Shown: positions 1 to 8,107 of the stretch, one piece after another | How the letters are laid out: each line of letters opens with the position of its first letter | Position numbering within the stretch: the stretch's first letter is position 1 | NCBI RefSeq assembly: GCF_003438495.1 | Contig: NZ_QSSH01000002.1 | Span: forward strand, 1-64,000 | DNA length: 64,000 bases | Source of the DNA: Collinsella sp. TF05-9AC | Lineage (GTDB): Bacteria; Actinomycetota; Coriobacteriia; Coriobacteriales; Coriobacteriaceae | Reading direction: 5' to 3' | Made by a program: the position numbers and the translations under genes | Notes under the pieces: model-generated | Told to the model about the DNA's origin: nothing | Databases searched by the model: none | What the model saw: only the letters and a program-made list of their open reading frames with translations

Positions 1-118
1 CGATATGGCACCGTGGGGACACATGTATGTCAATCCTGGTCTAACAGAGCCTTTTTAAATCCCCGTCCCAGAACAATCATCGGGATATACTGCTGGGCAG
101 ACGAAAGGAGCGCCGACG

Positions 119-970
119 ATGCTTAATGGGTGCGCATATATATTGACGGTCGACGTGGGTAACACGTTCATTCGCTTTGGTCTGTTTGCCGAGGATTCGG
201 CCGCGGCGCAGGAATGCCCGCTTGCGACGTGCGAGATCACGACGCCGTTGAGCATTACGGCCGACGAAGTGCGTATGCGTCTCACTCAAGTCATGGCCGC
301 GCTGGCGGCCGATGCGGGCATGCCGGGCGCACTTGTGCCCACGGCTGCCGTGCTGAGCTGCGTGGTGCCGGCGCTCGAGCGCCCGTGGAAGACGGCGCTT
401 TCCCGTACCTGCACGAGACGCGTACTCACCGTGGGGCCGGGCCTCAAGACCGGCATGCCCGTGCATTACGACGACCCGGCCGAGATCGGCCCCGACCGCA
501 TCGCCGACGCCGTGGCGGCACGCGCCGTCTACGGCTCTCCCTGCATCGTGATCGACTTGGGTACCACGACCAATATCGAGGTCATCGACGCGCGCGGCAC
601 CTTTGTGGGCGGCGTCATCGCGCCGGGTCTGGCGCTTGGCGCCCGCTCGCTTTCGGCTGCTGCGGCGCGCCTGCCGCAGGTCGAGCCCTCGGCACCCGCG
701 CATGTGATCGGTCGCAACACGCGCGAGGCCATGCGTTCGGGCGTGGTTCTGGGCGAGGTGGCACGCATCGACGGCATGCTCGACATGGTGCTCGCCGAGA
801 TGCGCGCGACCAAGGCCGCGGGGGAGGGCGACGTTCCCATCGTCATTACCGGCGACGACGCTGAGGCACTCGCGGCGTTGGTCGGCCACAGCCTGACGGT
901 CGACGACGCGCTGACGCTGCGGGGTCTCGCCGAGCTCTACCGCATCAACCAAAAGCCCCGCCGCGTGTAA
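119..970 (+). CDS. coaX: Type III pantothenate kinase
   Basis: Phosphorylates pantothenate with ATP, the first step of coenzyme A synthesis, in the cytosol. The 283-residue product has the ASKHA-fold signatures of the CoaX family: DVGNT at residues 12-16 (phosphate 1), GPDR at 124-127 (substrate loop), DLGTTT at about 146-151 (phosphate 2) and GGVIAPG at 164-170. The length is slightly above the usual 255-265. The ATG at 119 follows a good ribosome site (GAAAGGAG, 101-110 region). Type III enzymes are insensitive to CoA feedback, as known for the family. The next gene starts 84 bases downstream, so co-transcription is possible but not shown. I see no missing catalytic motif. Confidence 0.93.
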   Translation: MLNGCAYILTVDVGNTFIRFGLFAEDSAAAQECPLATCEITTPLSITADEVRMRLTQVMAALAADAGMPGALVPTAAVLSCVVPALERPWKTALSRTCTRRVLTVGPGLKTGMPVHYDDPAEIGPDRIADAVAARAVYGSPCIVIDLGTTTNIEVIDARGTFVGGVIAPGLALGARSLSAAAARLPQVEPSAPAHVIGRNTREAMRSGVVLGEVARIDGMLDMVLAEMRATKAAGEGDVPIVITGDDAEALAALVGHSLTVDDALTLRGLAELYRINQKPRRV

Positions 971-1054
971 AAGTGAGGGCGCCGGTGGGACAAACGCCTC
1001 CACCTTTCACCTGCTACAATGGGTCAAACTATTGCGATTACGGAGGTGTCTGCC

Positions 1055-1579
1055 ATGTCGGACGATCTTCATCAAACTTCGTCAGGCAAGCGCCTGGACG
1101 TCATTAGCTGGGACGAGTTCTTTATGAGCGTGGCCATCGCCGCGCAGCGCCGCAGCAAGGACCCCAACACGCAGGTGGGTGCGTGCATCGCCAGCACCAA
1201 CCACCGCATCCTTTCGGTGGGCTACAACGGTACACCCTCGGCGCTCAACGACGACTTTTTCCCGTGGGGTACGAGCGACGACCCGCTGCAGGACAAGCAC
1301 AACTACGTGGTCCATGCCGAGGCAAACGCCGTGCTCAACTACCGTGGCTCGCTCAAGGACCTCGAGGGTTCCACGGTCTACGTCACGCTGTTCCCGTGCC
1401 ACGACTGCGCCAAGATTTTGGCGCAGGTGGGCGTGGGCGAGGTTGTCTACCTGGACAACAAGTACGCCGACACCGATGATGGACGCATCAGCCGCCGCAT
1501 CCTCGATTCCTGTGGCATCAGCTACCGCCAGGTTATCGTCGATGTTCACATCGGCACCGAGGGGCAGGCTCAGCAGTAG
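1055..1579 (+). CDS. dCMP/cytidine deaminase family protein (ComEB-like)
   Basis: Zinc-dependent deaminase of 174 residues, probably converting dCMP to dUMP for thymidylate synthesis. The zinc ligands and catalytic glutamate are visible as HAE at residues 87-89 and PCHDC at 114-118. PNTQVGAC (37-44) and the YNGTP loop (57-61) are typical of deoxycytidylate deaminases and of the ComEB proteins. I place the start at 1055 because GGAGGTG lies 7 bases upstream; a longer frame opens at 1019 but has no ribosome site. A TACAAT box near 1013 could be a -10 element. Substrate (dCMP against cytidine) is inferred from the family only. Confidence 0.85.
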   Translation: MSDDLHQTSSGKRLDVISWDEFFMSVAIAAQRRSKDPNTQVGACIASTNHRILSVGYNGTPSALNDDFFPWGTSDDPLQDKHNYVVHAEANAVLNYRGSLKDLEGSTVYVTLFPCHDCAKILAQVGVGEVVYLDNKYADTDDGRISRRILDSCGISYRQVIVDVHIGTEGQAQQ

Positions 1580-1751
1580 CGCGTGGCAACGCCAGCTGGC
1601 AACAAAAGGCAGCTAAAAGAGCCCCGTCCCAAATTGACTGCTCGTGAAAGTCGTGTCCGCGCGCATGGATGGCTCGTGAGCGGGTACATGGCTGTAGTAA
1701 CATAGCCCCTGTCCGCGGGCGTGCCCGCGTTATTGTGAGAAAGGAGCCCCT

Positions 1752-2030
1752 GTGGCTGTTAACGAAGAGCTGCTTAAGAAGGTTCTTGAAGAGATTCGCC
1801 CCAACCTGCAGGCTGACGGCGGCGATATGGAGTATGTGGGCGTCGACGACGAGGGCGTCGTCCAGCTTGAGCTTCAGGGTGCCTGCGCCGGCTGCCCTAT
1901 AAGCGCACTGACCCTGTCCATGGGTATCGAGCGTATCCTCAAGGAGCATGTGCCCGGCGTTACCCGTGTCGAGCAGGTCAATGCCTCCGGCGAGACCGAC
2001 GACCTGTACGACGAGTACGCGCCGTTCTAA
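1752..2030 (+). CDS. NifU C-terminal-domain Fe-S scaffold protein
   Basis: A 92-residue stand-alone Nfu domain. The paired cysteines CAGC (45-48) bind a labile [4Fe-4S] cluster between two monomers, which is then passed to client proteins. The N-terminal half has the usual LLKKVLEEIRPNL helix and ADGGD turn at 21-25. The start is GTG at 1752, preceded by AAAGGAG at about 1739-1746. The acidic C-terminal tail (from about 80) is common in actinobacterial and clostridial members. No isc or suf genes are near, so this is a separately placed carrier. The function is inferred from the family; the assignment to the fold is firm. Confidence 0.88.
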   Translation: MAVNEELLKKVLEEIRPNLQADGGDMEYVGVDDEGVVQLELQGACAGCPISALTLSMGIERILKEHVPGVTRVEQVNASGETDDLYDEYAPF

Positions 2031-2139
2031 GATGCGAAAGCTGCGGACGGCATACTCCGCATAGACGTTACGCCCAAATATGCGGCTGCGAGCGCAAGGC
2101 CCGCGGCCGCATTTGTATGTAGGGAGTAGGAGGGTCGAC

Positions 2140-2961
2140 ATGCTCAACGACTTCTACCATATGCTTGATCCCGTCGCGATTTCGGCGGGGCCCATCACCA
2201 TCTACTGGTACGGCTTGGCCTATGTGGTCGGAGCTCTGCTCACGGCGGTCGTCATGTATCGCACGCAGCGCCGCTGGGGTTTCGACATTACGGTCGACGA
2301 CCTGACGAGCGTCGTGGTCGGTGTGGTCTTTGGCCTTATCATTGGCGCCCGCCTGTTCTACGTCATTTTCTACGGCGACGGCTACTACTGGGCGCACCCG
2401 CTCGAGATCTTTGCCACCAATGAGGGCGGCATGAGCTTCCATGGCGGCTTGGTGGGCGGCATCTTGGGCGGCATCATCGTATGCCGCATGTATAAGCTCG
2501 ACGCATGGACTTTGGCAGACCTTGCCGTCATTGGCGCGCCGCTGGCCTTGTGCCTGGGCCGTTGTGCCAATTTTGTCAACGGTGAGCTGTGGGGCAAGCC
2601 GACCGATCTGCCCTGGGGTGTGGTCTTTGGCGGCACCGCAGGCGATACGCCGCGTCACCCCTCCCAGCTCTACGAGGCATTTCTTGAGGGCATTGTGCTC
2701 TTTTGCATTTTGCAGGTGCTCAGCCGCAAAAAGCCGCTGCTACCCCAAGGCACGTTTATGGGCGTCTTTGTGATGGGCTACGGCATCGTTCGCTTCCTCG
2801 TCGAGTTCGTGCGCGTGCCCGATGCGCAGCTGGGCTATCTGCTGGGCGGCGTCATCACCATGGGTCAGCTGCTGAGTCTTCCGCTCGTAATCGCGGGCCT
2901 GGCGCTCATCATCTTTGCTCGTCGCCGCAACCAGCCCCAGCGCGTCTACCTGGACGCCTAA
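2140..2961 (+). CDS. lgt: Prolipoprotein diacylglyceryl transferase
   Basis: Integral membrane enzyme that transfers diacylglycerol from phosphatidylglycerol to the lipobox cysteine of prelipoproteins. Of 273 residues, hydrophobic segments lie at about 15-38, 56-78, 100-116, 126-146, 183-195, 208-220 and 240-262, matching the seven-helix family. HGGL at 101-104 and the Lgt signature GRCANFVNGELWG at 140-152 carry the essential His and Arg; HPSQLYEA is at 173-180. I start at ATG 2140, which follows GGAGTAGGAGG; an in-frame ATG at 2080 would add 20 residues absent from the family. The hairpin repeat at 2962 touches the stop codon. Confidence 0.95.
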   Translation: MLNDFYHMLDPVAISAGPITIYWYGLAYVVGALLTAVVMYRTQRRWGFDITVDDLTSVVVGVVFGLIIGARLFYVIFYGDGYYWAHPLEIFATNEGGMSFHGGLVGGILGGIIVCRMYKLDAWTLADLAVIGAPLALCLGRCANFVNGELWGKPTDLPWGVVFGGTAGDTPRHPSQLYEAFLEGIVLFCILQVLSRKKPLLPQGTFMGVFVMGYGIVRFLVEFVRVPDAQLGYLLGGVITMGQLLSLPLVIAGLALIIFARRRNQPQRVYLDA

Positions 2962-3007
2962 CCACCAAAACCACCACAAAGGGGACAGGCGCCTTTGTGG
3001 TGGTTTG
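2962..3007. repeat. Hairpin repeat, family B, copy 1
   Basis: A stem with arms 2969-2982 and 2992-3005 (AACCACCACAAAGG against CCTTTGTGGTGGTT) closes a loop containing GGGACAGG. It starts directly at the lgt stop codon. A second copy with a variant stem lies at 19331-19376. There is no T-run after the stem, so it is not a standard intrinsic terminator. Confidence 0.75.
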
Positions 3008-3029
3008 CTGGGCAACGATGACAGAACCG

Positions 3030-3087
3030 TAACGTTTCCCCAGATAAAACCTGCCAAAATAAACCTGTCCCTTTTTGGCAGGTTTCT
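3030..3087 (-). repeat. Hairpin repeat, family A, copy 1 (inverted)
   Basis: Minus-strand copy of an approximately 55-bp element made of a CCTGCCAAAA/TTTTGGCAGG stem, a loop with AGGGACAGGTTTA and a conserved 20-base tail (TTTTATCTGGGGAAACGTTA). Plus-strand copies are at 7900-7955 and 44642-44697. This copy ends a few bases before the ribosome site of the gene starting at 3105. Confidence 0.8.
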
Positions 3088-3104
3088 AGAAAGGCTTTCG
3101 GACT

Positions 3105-5288
3105 GTGAAGGATTCCGATCTCTCCACAACGGCTGCGCGCGACGCTGCCCGCATCGTCTGGTTTAAGCGCTACCCCGCCAAGCAGACGCTCATCGCATTT
3201 TTGCTCGCGCTGTTGGCGACCACGGCGTTTTCCATCGATCCCGCCCCGGTGTCGAGCAACGCAGTCTTGGCGATTGACCCCAAAGCCTCGGGCATGCTGT
3301 ACGTGTGCTACGAGGTGCTCCTCTCGTTTGCCGGCCATACCGACGCGGTCATGCTGCTTGCGCTTGCCTGCCTGCTCACTCTGCCGTTTCGCTACGTGTT
3401 CTTTGGCCGTGGCGACACCTGGCGCCCATCGATCATTCTGCCGTCGCTGTTCTTCGCCATCTGCATGGTGTTCGGCCGCAGCTACGATCTCACCGACTCG
3501 GCCGAGATTGTCCTTGGCGACAAAGCTCGCATCATCTGCGCCTGGATTGGCGGCGCGGGCTGGATGCTCCTAGCGATCGTGGCTTTCTATCTGGCTTTTG
3601 AGTGCCTGGATTGGCTGAGCTCCCGACGCATCCCGTTTTCCGAGGCGCACTTTGGCCGCATATGGCGCGTTGCCCACGCTGGGCTCTCAAAGCATCCCTT
3701 TGCCAGGCCCTTCCTGGTGCTTATGATCGCCTGGGCACCCACGCTCATCGCTTCGCTACCCGGCCTTTTTATGGGAGATACGGGTGCGCAGATTCGCCAG
3801 TGGTTCAACTACCCCAACGGCACGAGTGACTACCTGCGTCTGCTCAATCCCAATGTGTTACTCAACGGACATCACCCCGTGGTGCACACGGCTATCATCG
3901 GTTCGTGCGTCCAGCTGGGGCTTTCACTGTTCAACAGCGCCAACGCAGGTCTTGCCATCTACACTTGCACTCAGTTCGTCATTACGGCTGCCTGCATGGC
4001 CTATTCCATTTCGTCGCTGCGCAAACTGGGCGTGAGCCTGCCGGTTCGCGGTGCGATCCTGCTGTTCTTTGCGTTTATGCCGATGTTCTCTAACTACGCG
4101 GCGCTGCTCACCAAAGACGTGCTGTTCGCCGACGCGTTTTTAGTGCTGTTGGTGCAGACCGTGAAGCTCGTGGCCTGCGGCTTGCCCCGTCGCGATGCCA
4201 ATGCCGAGCGTGCGGGCGAACAGAGGCCCGTTCTCTTTGCGCGCCACGACTGGCTGCTGCTCGCTCTGGGCGCCATGGGTTCCACGTTTCTGCGCAACGG
4301 CGGCCTGGTGTTTCCCCTGGCGGCATGCGTAATCGCGGCGGCGTTTTGCGCATGGGACGCGCATGTGGCTCGTCGTGCAGCCAAGCAGACTGGTACTGCG
4401 CCTTTGGGCGCCATCCCGCGTTTCCGCTGGGTTGGTGTTCTCGCGGTGCTCGCGCTCTGCCTTGCCTCTAATATGTACTTCACCAAGGTCTTTATGCCGG
4501 CGCACGATATCACGCCTGGTTCCAAGCGCGAAATCCTCTCGATTCCGTTCCAGCAGACGGCTCGTTTCGTCCAAAAGCACGACGGCCTCAACTCGGGCGT
4601 CAACCCCACGGTTAAGGAGGACGGCACCATCGTGGAGGCTCCTTGCGACGGTTCGGTGACCGACGAAGAGCGTGCCGTGATCGACCGGGTGCTCAAGTAC
4701 GAAAATCTGGGCCGCCGTTACAACCCGGATAAGTCGGACGCCGTCAAAAATTGCTTTAACGAGTACGCCTCGCAGGAGGACATCGATGCCTATTTTGAGG
4801 TCTGGGCGCAGATGTTCAAAAAGGATTCCGAGTGTTATATCTCGGCGCTCATCAATAACTATTACGGCTACTTTTATCCGAGTGCCCGCGATGCGTGGGT
4901 CTACAGCACGGCGCGCAGTGCCGTGATCATGGCGCGTCCCGACAACCTCAAGTACTTCGACTTCCATCCGGTTGACAGCAACGCGGTGCGCTGGTGTGAC
5001 CACCTGATCAATCTGTACCGTGTGGCGGTGCAGCGCATCCCGTTTATTTCGCTCACCATGAGCTCGGCCACCTATGTGTGGATCATGATCGCCGTGGTGG
5101 TCTACCTGCTGCGTCGTCATTCATGGCGTGCGCTGGCGATCTGGGTGCCGCTGTTGGGGGTGCTCGCCGTGTGCCTGATTGGTCCGTGCAACGGCTCGAC
5201 CTACATGCGCTACCTGTATCCGGTCATCGCCTGCATGCCCTTCGCCATCGGCGCCACCGTTACCCGCAGCGACTTCCTCTGGTCCTAA
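3105..5288 (+). CDS. Large polytopic membrane protein, glycosyltransferase/DUF6020-like
   Basis: 727 residues with about ten or more hydrophobic segments: several between 20 and 170, a cluster at about 205-350, one near 385-415, one near 445-460, and two at the C-terminus (about 655-675 and 690-715). A soluble stretch of roughly 190 residues (about 465-650) lies between the last two groups. The architecture, and the closing motif with TYMRYLYPVIACMPFAIGA, recall membrane glycosyltransferases and the uncharacterised DUF6020 family, but I cannot name a reaction. The start is GTG 3105, with AGAAAGG about 10 bases upstream. Hairpin repeats lie immediately before (3030-3087) and directly after (5289) this gene. 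The role is unknown; a cell-envelope polymer function is a guess. Confidence 0.7.
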   Translation: MKDSDLSTTAARDAARIVWFKRYPAKQTLIAFLLALLATTAFSIDPAPVSSNAVLAIDPKASGMLYVCYEVLLSFAGHTDAVMLLALACLLTLPFRYVFFGRGDTWRPSIILPSLFFAICMVFGRSYDLTDSAEIVLGDKARIICAWIGGAGWMLLAIVAFYLAFECLDWLSSRRIPFSEAHFGRIWRVAHAGLSKHPFARPFLVLMIAWAPTLIASLPGLFMGDTGAQIRQWFNYPNGTSDYLRLLNPNVLLNGHHPVVHTAIIGSCVQLGLSLFNSANAGLAIYTCTQFVITAACMAYSISSLRKLGVSLPVRGAILLFFAFMPMFSNYAALLTKDVLFADAFLVLLVQTVKLVACGLPRRDANAERAGEQRPVLFARHDWLLLALGAMGSTFLRNGGLVFPLAACVIAAAFCAWDAHVARRAAKQTGTAPLGAIPRFRWVGVLAVLALCLASNMYFTKVFMPAHDITPGSKREILSIPFQQTARFVQKHDGLNSGVNPTVKEDGTIVEAPCDGSVTDEERAVIDRVLKYENLGRRYNPDKSDAVKNCFNEYASQEDIDAYFEVWAQMFKKDSECYISALINNYYGYFYPSARDAWVYSTARSAVIMARPDNLKYFDFHPVDSNAVRWCDHLINLYRVAVQRIPFISLTMSSATYVWIMIAVVVYLLRRHSWRALAIWVPLLGVLAVCLIGPCNGSTYMRYLYPVIACMPFAIGATVTRSDFLWS

Positions 5289-5324
5289 CTTGGTGCATTG
5301 GGGTCAGGTTTCTTTACACCAAAG
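5289..5324. repeat. Hairpin repeat, family C, copy 1 (degenerate)
   Basis: CTTGGTGCA and a right arm TACACCAAAG bracket a loop with GGGGTCAGG. It starts at the base after the TAA stop of the preceding gene. The better-preserved copy is at 52284-52316. Confidence 0.55.
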
Positions 5325-5452
5325 GGGGCATCGTCACGACGCCTTCATTTTGGGGTTTATCTCGCAGGCTAGTAGGTATATCATAACGACGTTTGTTTAT
5401 ATTGCCCGAGCATTTGCGCTGGGCTTTAGGTCGAAACCGATAGGAGACACGT

Positions 5453-6259
5453 ATGTCCGGACACTCTAAGTGGGCCACAACCAAGCATCGTAAGGGCGCG
5501 CAGGACGCCAAGCGTTCCGCCCTCTTCTCCAAGCTCAGCCGCAACATCACCGTTGCTGCCCGTCTCGGCGGTGACCCGCTGCCCGAGAACAACGCCAGCC
5601 TCGCCGCTGCCGTTGCCAAGGCCAAGGCTCAGTCCATGCCTAAGGACAAGATCAAGTCCGCTATCGACAAGGCTTTTGGTTCGGGTGCTGACGCCGCCGT
5701 CTACGAGAACATCGTGTACGAGGGCTACGGTCCCGCGGGTGTCGCCGTCTACGTCGACTGCCTGACCGACAACCGCAACCGTACCGCCGCTGATGTCCGT
5801 TCCGCCTTCTCCCACGCTGGTGGCAACCTGGGCACCTCTGGCTCCGTCGCCTTCCAGTTTGAGCGCAAGGGCCAGATCGTCGTCGCCAAGGAGATCCTGG
5901 ACGAGAACGCCAAGAAGGAGACCATGATCGCCAACGGTGCTGCCGGTGACGAGGATGAGTTCATGATGGCCATCGCCGAGGCCGGTGGCGAGGACTACGA
6001 GGACGCCGGCGAGGAGTGGATCGTCTGGACTACCGCCAACGAGGTCATGGCTGTCTCCAAGGCGCTCGAGGAGCAGGGCGTCCAGGTCAAGGGCTCCGAG
6101 ACCACCATGGTCCCGACCACCCCGACCGAGGTCTCCGGCGCCGACGCCAAGAAGGTTCAGCGCCTCATCGACCGTCTTGAGGAGCTCGATGACGTCCAGG
6201 ACGTCTACAGCACCATGGACATGACCGACGAGGTCATCGCTGCCCTCGAGGAGGAGTAG
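5453..6259 (+). CDS. YebC/PmpR family regulatory protein (TACO1 homologue)
   Basis: A 268-residue YebC family protein. The hallmark N-terminus MSGHSKWATTKHRKGAQDAK is followed by LFSKLSRNITVAAR and a central YEGYGPAGVAVYV segment, all diagnostic. Members were described as DNA-binding transcription regulators; recent work on the family also ties them to relief of ribosome stalling at proline-rich stretches. The start at ATG 5453 follows ATAGGAGACACGT. The protein is about 20 residues longer than most, through acidic insertions near 165-190. In many bacteria yebC lies beside ruvC; here it stands alone, followed by a terminator at 6329. Confidence 0.93.
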   Translation: MSGHSKWATTKHRKGAQDAKRSALFSKLSRNITVAARLGGDPLPENNASLAAAVAKAKAQSMPKDKIKSAIDKAFGSGADAAVYENIVYEGYGPAGVAVYVDCLTDNRNRTAADVRSAFSHAGGNLGTSGSVAFQFERKGQIVVAKEILDENAKKETMIANGAAGDEDEFMMAIAEAGGEDYEDAGEEWIVWTTANEVMAVSKALEEQGVQVKGSETTMVPTTPTEVSGADAKKVQRLIDRLEELDDVQDVYSTMDMTDEVIAALEEE

Positions 6260-6328
6260 CGCCAGCACGGATTGAGCCGTGCATATCTGGGCATAATGAA
6301 GCGAGCATGCAAGCCTCGTGGAATAGAT

Positions 6329-6370
6329 GAGCCGGATCCGCGTGCGTATAGCACCGGACCCGGCTCTTTT
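6329..6370 (+). terminator. Intrinsic terminator after yebC
   Basis: Stem GAGCCGG (6329-6335) with CCGGCTC (6360-6366), followed by four T. A TATAAT-like box lies just after it (6369-6375) and may serve the amaP operon. Confidence 0.7.
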
Positions 6371-6425
6371 ATAATGATGCGAACCGTTTTGCATTTCGAG
6401 AGCCGAGATTTGAAGGGAGCGCCGC

Positions 6426-6971
6426 GTGCGCGTACTCAAACGAGCCCTAGCGATCGTGTATCTTGCCGCCACCATCGTGGCGCTGGGTACGCTTTTCTGC
6501 CAGTTTTGGGGTCCGTATACGTATCGCTTTATGCTGCTGATGCGCGACCCCATGCCGCGCATCGTCGTGACGGCGTGTGCCGGCGTCGTGGCGTTTGGCG
6601 TACTGCTGAGCTTTTTCCGCCTGATGTTCGCCCGTCGCGAGCCGTCCTGCGTGCATCCGGCGGGGGAGCGCAATATCGAGGTTACCCTTGCGGCGCTTTC
6701 TTCGTGCGCCAGGGTTGCTGCCGAGCGCGACGACCGCGTGATGGTCGAGCATGTCGAGGCCCGCGTCCAAGGCCCCGACGATTCGCACGTCCGTTTTAAG
6801 GTCGAGGCTATCGCGCTTGACGATAAGGACGTGGCATCTCTGGCTACCGCGATGCAGCAGCGCATCGAAGAAGCCTGCGATACCATGCTCGGCGCGCCGG
6901 GTACGACCGCGCGCGTCCGTTTTTTGCCGTCCAAGACTACCGTCCAGACCGTGGAGGTTTCCGGTGAGTGA
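6426..6971 (+). CDS. amaP: Alkaline shock response membrane anchor protein AmaP-like
   Basis: 181 residues. Two transmembrane helices (about 7-28 and 42-62) are followed by a soluble cytoplasmic domain. In Staphylococcus aureus AmaP anchors Asp23 to the membrane. The call rests on this topology and on the operon: the DUF2273 gene overlaps the 3' end by 8 bases, and an Asp23 family gene comes next. The start is GTG 6426 with GAAGGGAG 6 bases upstream. Sequence similarity to characterised AmaP is weak by eye, so context carries much of the weight. It is probably induced by cell-envelope or alkaline stress, as inferred from the family. Confidence 0.75.
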   Translation: MRVLKRALAIVYLAATIVALGTLFCQFWGPYTYRFMLLMRDPMPRIVVTACAGVVAFGVLLSFFRLMFARREPSCVHPAGERNIEVTLAALSSCARVAAERDDRVMVEHVEARVQGPDDSHVRFKVEAIALDDKDVASLATAMQQRIEEACDTMLGAPGTTARVRFLPSKTTVQTVEVSGE

Positions 6972-7341
6972 TACCAATCAAGATAAGACCGCTCGTACGC
7001 CGCGTCTGACGATTGACCAGAGCGCCACGCCGGCGAGCGAACCTGTCGATTCCAAAGCAGAGACAACCGAGTTACAAGAAGCGGCAGCCGCGGATTTTGA
7101 CGAGGCTGTGGGTCTCATCAAGGGTACGGGTGCTGCCATCTGGAGCTATGCTGTGCGTCATCCCAACACCACGCTCGGCGCCGTCGCCGGCTTTATCCTC
7201 GCCGTGTTGGTGCTCACGTTGGGCCTGTGGGACACGCTCGTCATTGCATTCTTCGTGCTGATCGGCGCTGTGATCGGCCAAATTCGCGACGGCGAGAACG
7301 GGATCGTCAACTTCTTCGGCCGTCTGTTTAGCGGCCGCTAA
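6964..7341 (+). CDS. DUF2273 small membrane protein of the Asp23 operon
   Basis: 125 residues from GTG 6964, which overlaps the end of amaP (GTGAGTGA), implying coupled translation. Residues 1-55 are polar and disordered-looking; a WSYAVRHPNTTLGAVAGF segment and two hydrophobic helices (about 72-88 and 90-104) follow. The C-terminal GQIRDGENGIVNFFGRLF is typical of DUF2273 proteins found next to Asp23/AmaP genes. The function is unknown; a structural part of the membrane-anchored Asp23 assembly is likely. A longer in-frame reading from 6751 lies inside amaP and has no ribosome site. Confidence 0.8.
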   Translation: MSDTNQDKTARTPRLTIDQSATPASEPVDSKAETTELQEAAAADFDEAVGLIKGTGAAIWSYAVRHPNTTLGAVAGFILAVLVLTLGLWDTLVIAFFVLIGAVIGQIRDGENGIVNFFGRLFSGR

Positions 7342-7385
7342 TATGTATTCGACTGTCGCATCCGCGGCAGGCATAAGGAGGAACC

Positions 7386-7901
7386 ATGGCTTTTAATACG
7401 AAGGTCGATGTAGCCGATACCGAGCTCGAGGAGAACGAGGCGGTCGTCGCCGAAGCTGAGGATGTGACGCTCGAGGACGAGGCTCTCGTCGAGGCCGAGT
7501 CCGATACGGATGAGGACGACGAGGAAGCGGACGAGTCCGAGGACTCGCTGACCTATTCCAACGGTGTGATCGAGAAGATCGTTGCCATGGCCACCCGCGA
7601 GGTTCCGCACGTTCTGGGCATGAAGGGTAACCTCATGCACTTTGTGCAGGAGCAGTTTGGTGCCGAGAATCTGACCAAGGGCGTGACGGTCGAGGTCACC
7701 GATGACAATCGCGTGGTCGTCAACATCTCCGTCATCATCGAGTACGGCGCCTATGCGCCCGCGATCTTCGACGATGTCAAGGCACGTGTCACCGAGCGCC
7801 TTGCCGCGATGACCGGCCTTGAGGTGGCGGGCGTCAACCTGCGCATCGAGGATGTCATCACTCCCGAGGAGTATGAGCGCCGCACCAGCCAGCACGAATA
7901 A
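7386..7901 (+). CDS. Asp23/Gls24 family envelope stress response protein
   Basis: 171 residues. A very acidic N-terminal tail (about 10-52, mostly Glu/Asp) precedes the Asp23 core, which starts near YSNGVIEKIVAMATREV and includes the VNISVIIEYGAYAP strand. Asp23 proteins form a cytoplasmic layer under the membrane, held by AmaP, and respond to envelope stress. RBS AAGGAGGA precedes ATG 7386. It is the third gene of the amaP/DUF2273/asp23 operon, 44 bases after the second. The acidic tail is longer than in staphylococcal Asp23. The TAA stop overlaps the start of hairpin repeat A copy 2. Confidence 0.88.
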   Translation: MAFNTKVDVADTELEENEAVVAEAEDVTLEDEALVEAESDTDEDDEEADESEDSLTYSNGVIEKIVAMATREVPHVLGMKGNLMHFVQEQFGAENLTKGVTVEVTDDNRVVVNISVIIEYGAYAPAIFDDVKARVTERLAAMTGLEVAGVNLRIEDVITPEEYERRTSQHE

Positions 7902-7955
7902 CCTTCCAAAAAGGGATAGGTTTGTTTTGGCAGGTTTTATCTGCGAAAACGTTAA
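7900..7955 (+). repeat. Hairpin repeat, family A, copy 2
   Basis: Begins with AACCTTCCAAAAAGGGATAGG and so supplies the last bases of the asp23 stop codon. It contains TTTTGGCAGG and the tail TTTTATCTGCGAAAACGTTA. One stem base is mutated (CCTTCC for CCTGCC). Confidence 0.8.
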
Positions 7956-7995
7956 ACGGCCGACCGCGCAAGCAAAAGCGTGGCCGGCCGTTTTT
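7954..7995 (+). terminator. Intrinsic terminator of the asp23 operon
   Basis: Arms 7954-7969 and 7978-7993 (AAACGGCCG... with ...CGGCCGTTT), then a T-run (7991-7995). It overlaps the tail of the preceding repeat. Confidence 0.75.
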
Positions 7996-8107
7996 ATATG
8001 CTCCCGATGTAGTCATACCGCTCGTCTAACTAGGGGTTGCAATCGTCGCGTTCCGCGTTACTCTAATGGGCGCATTGCTTCCAAATTGTTAACGAGGGGT
8101 TGCCGTA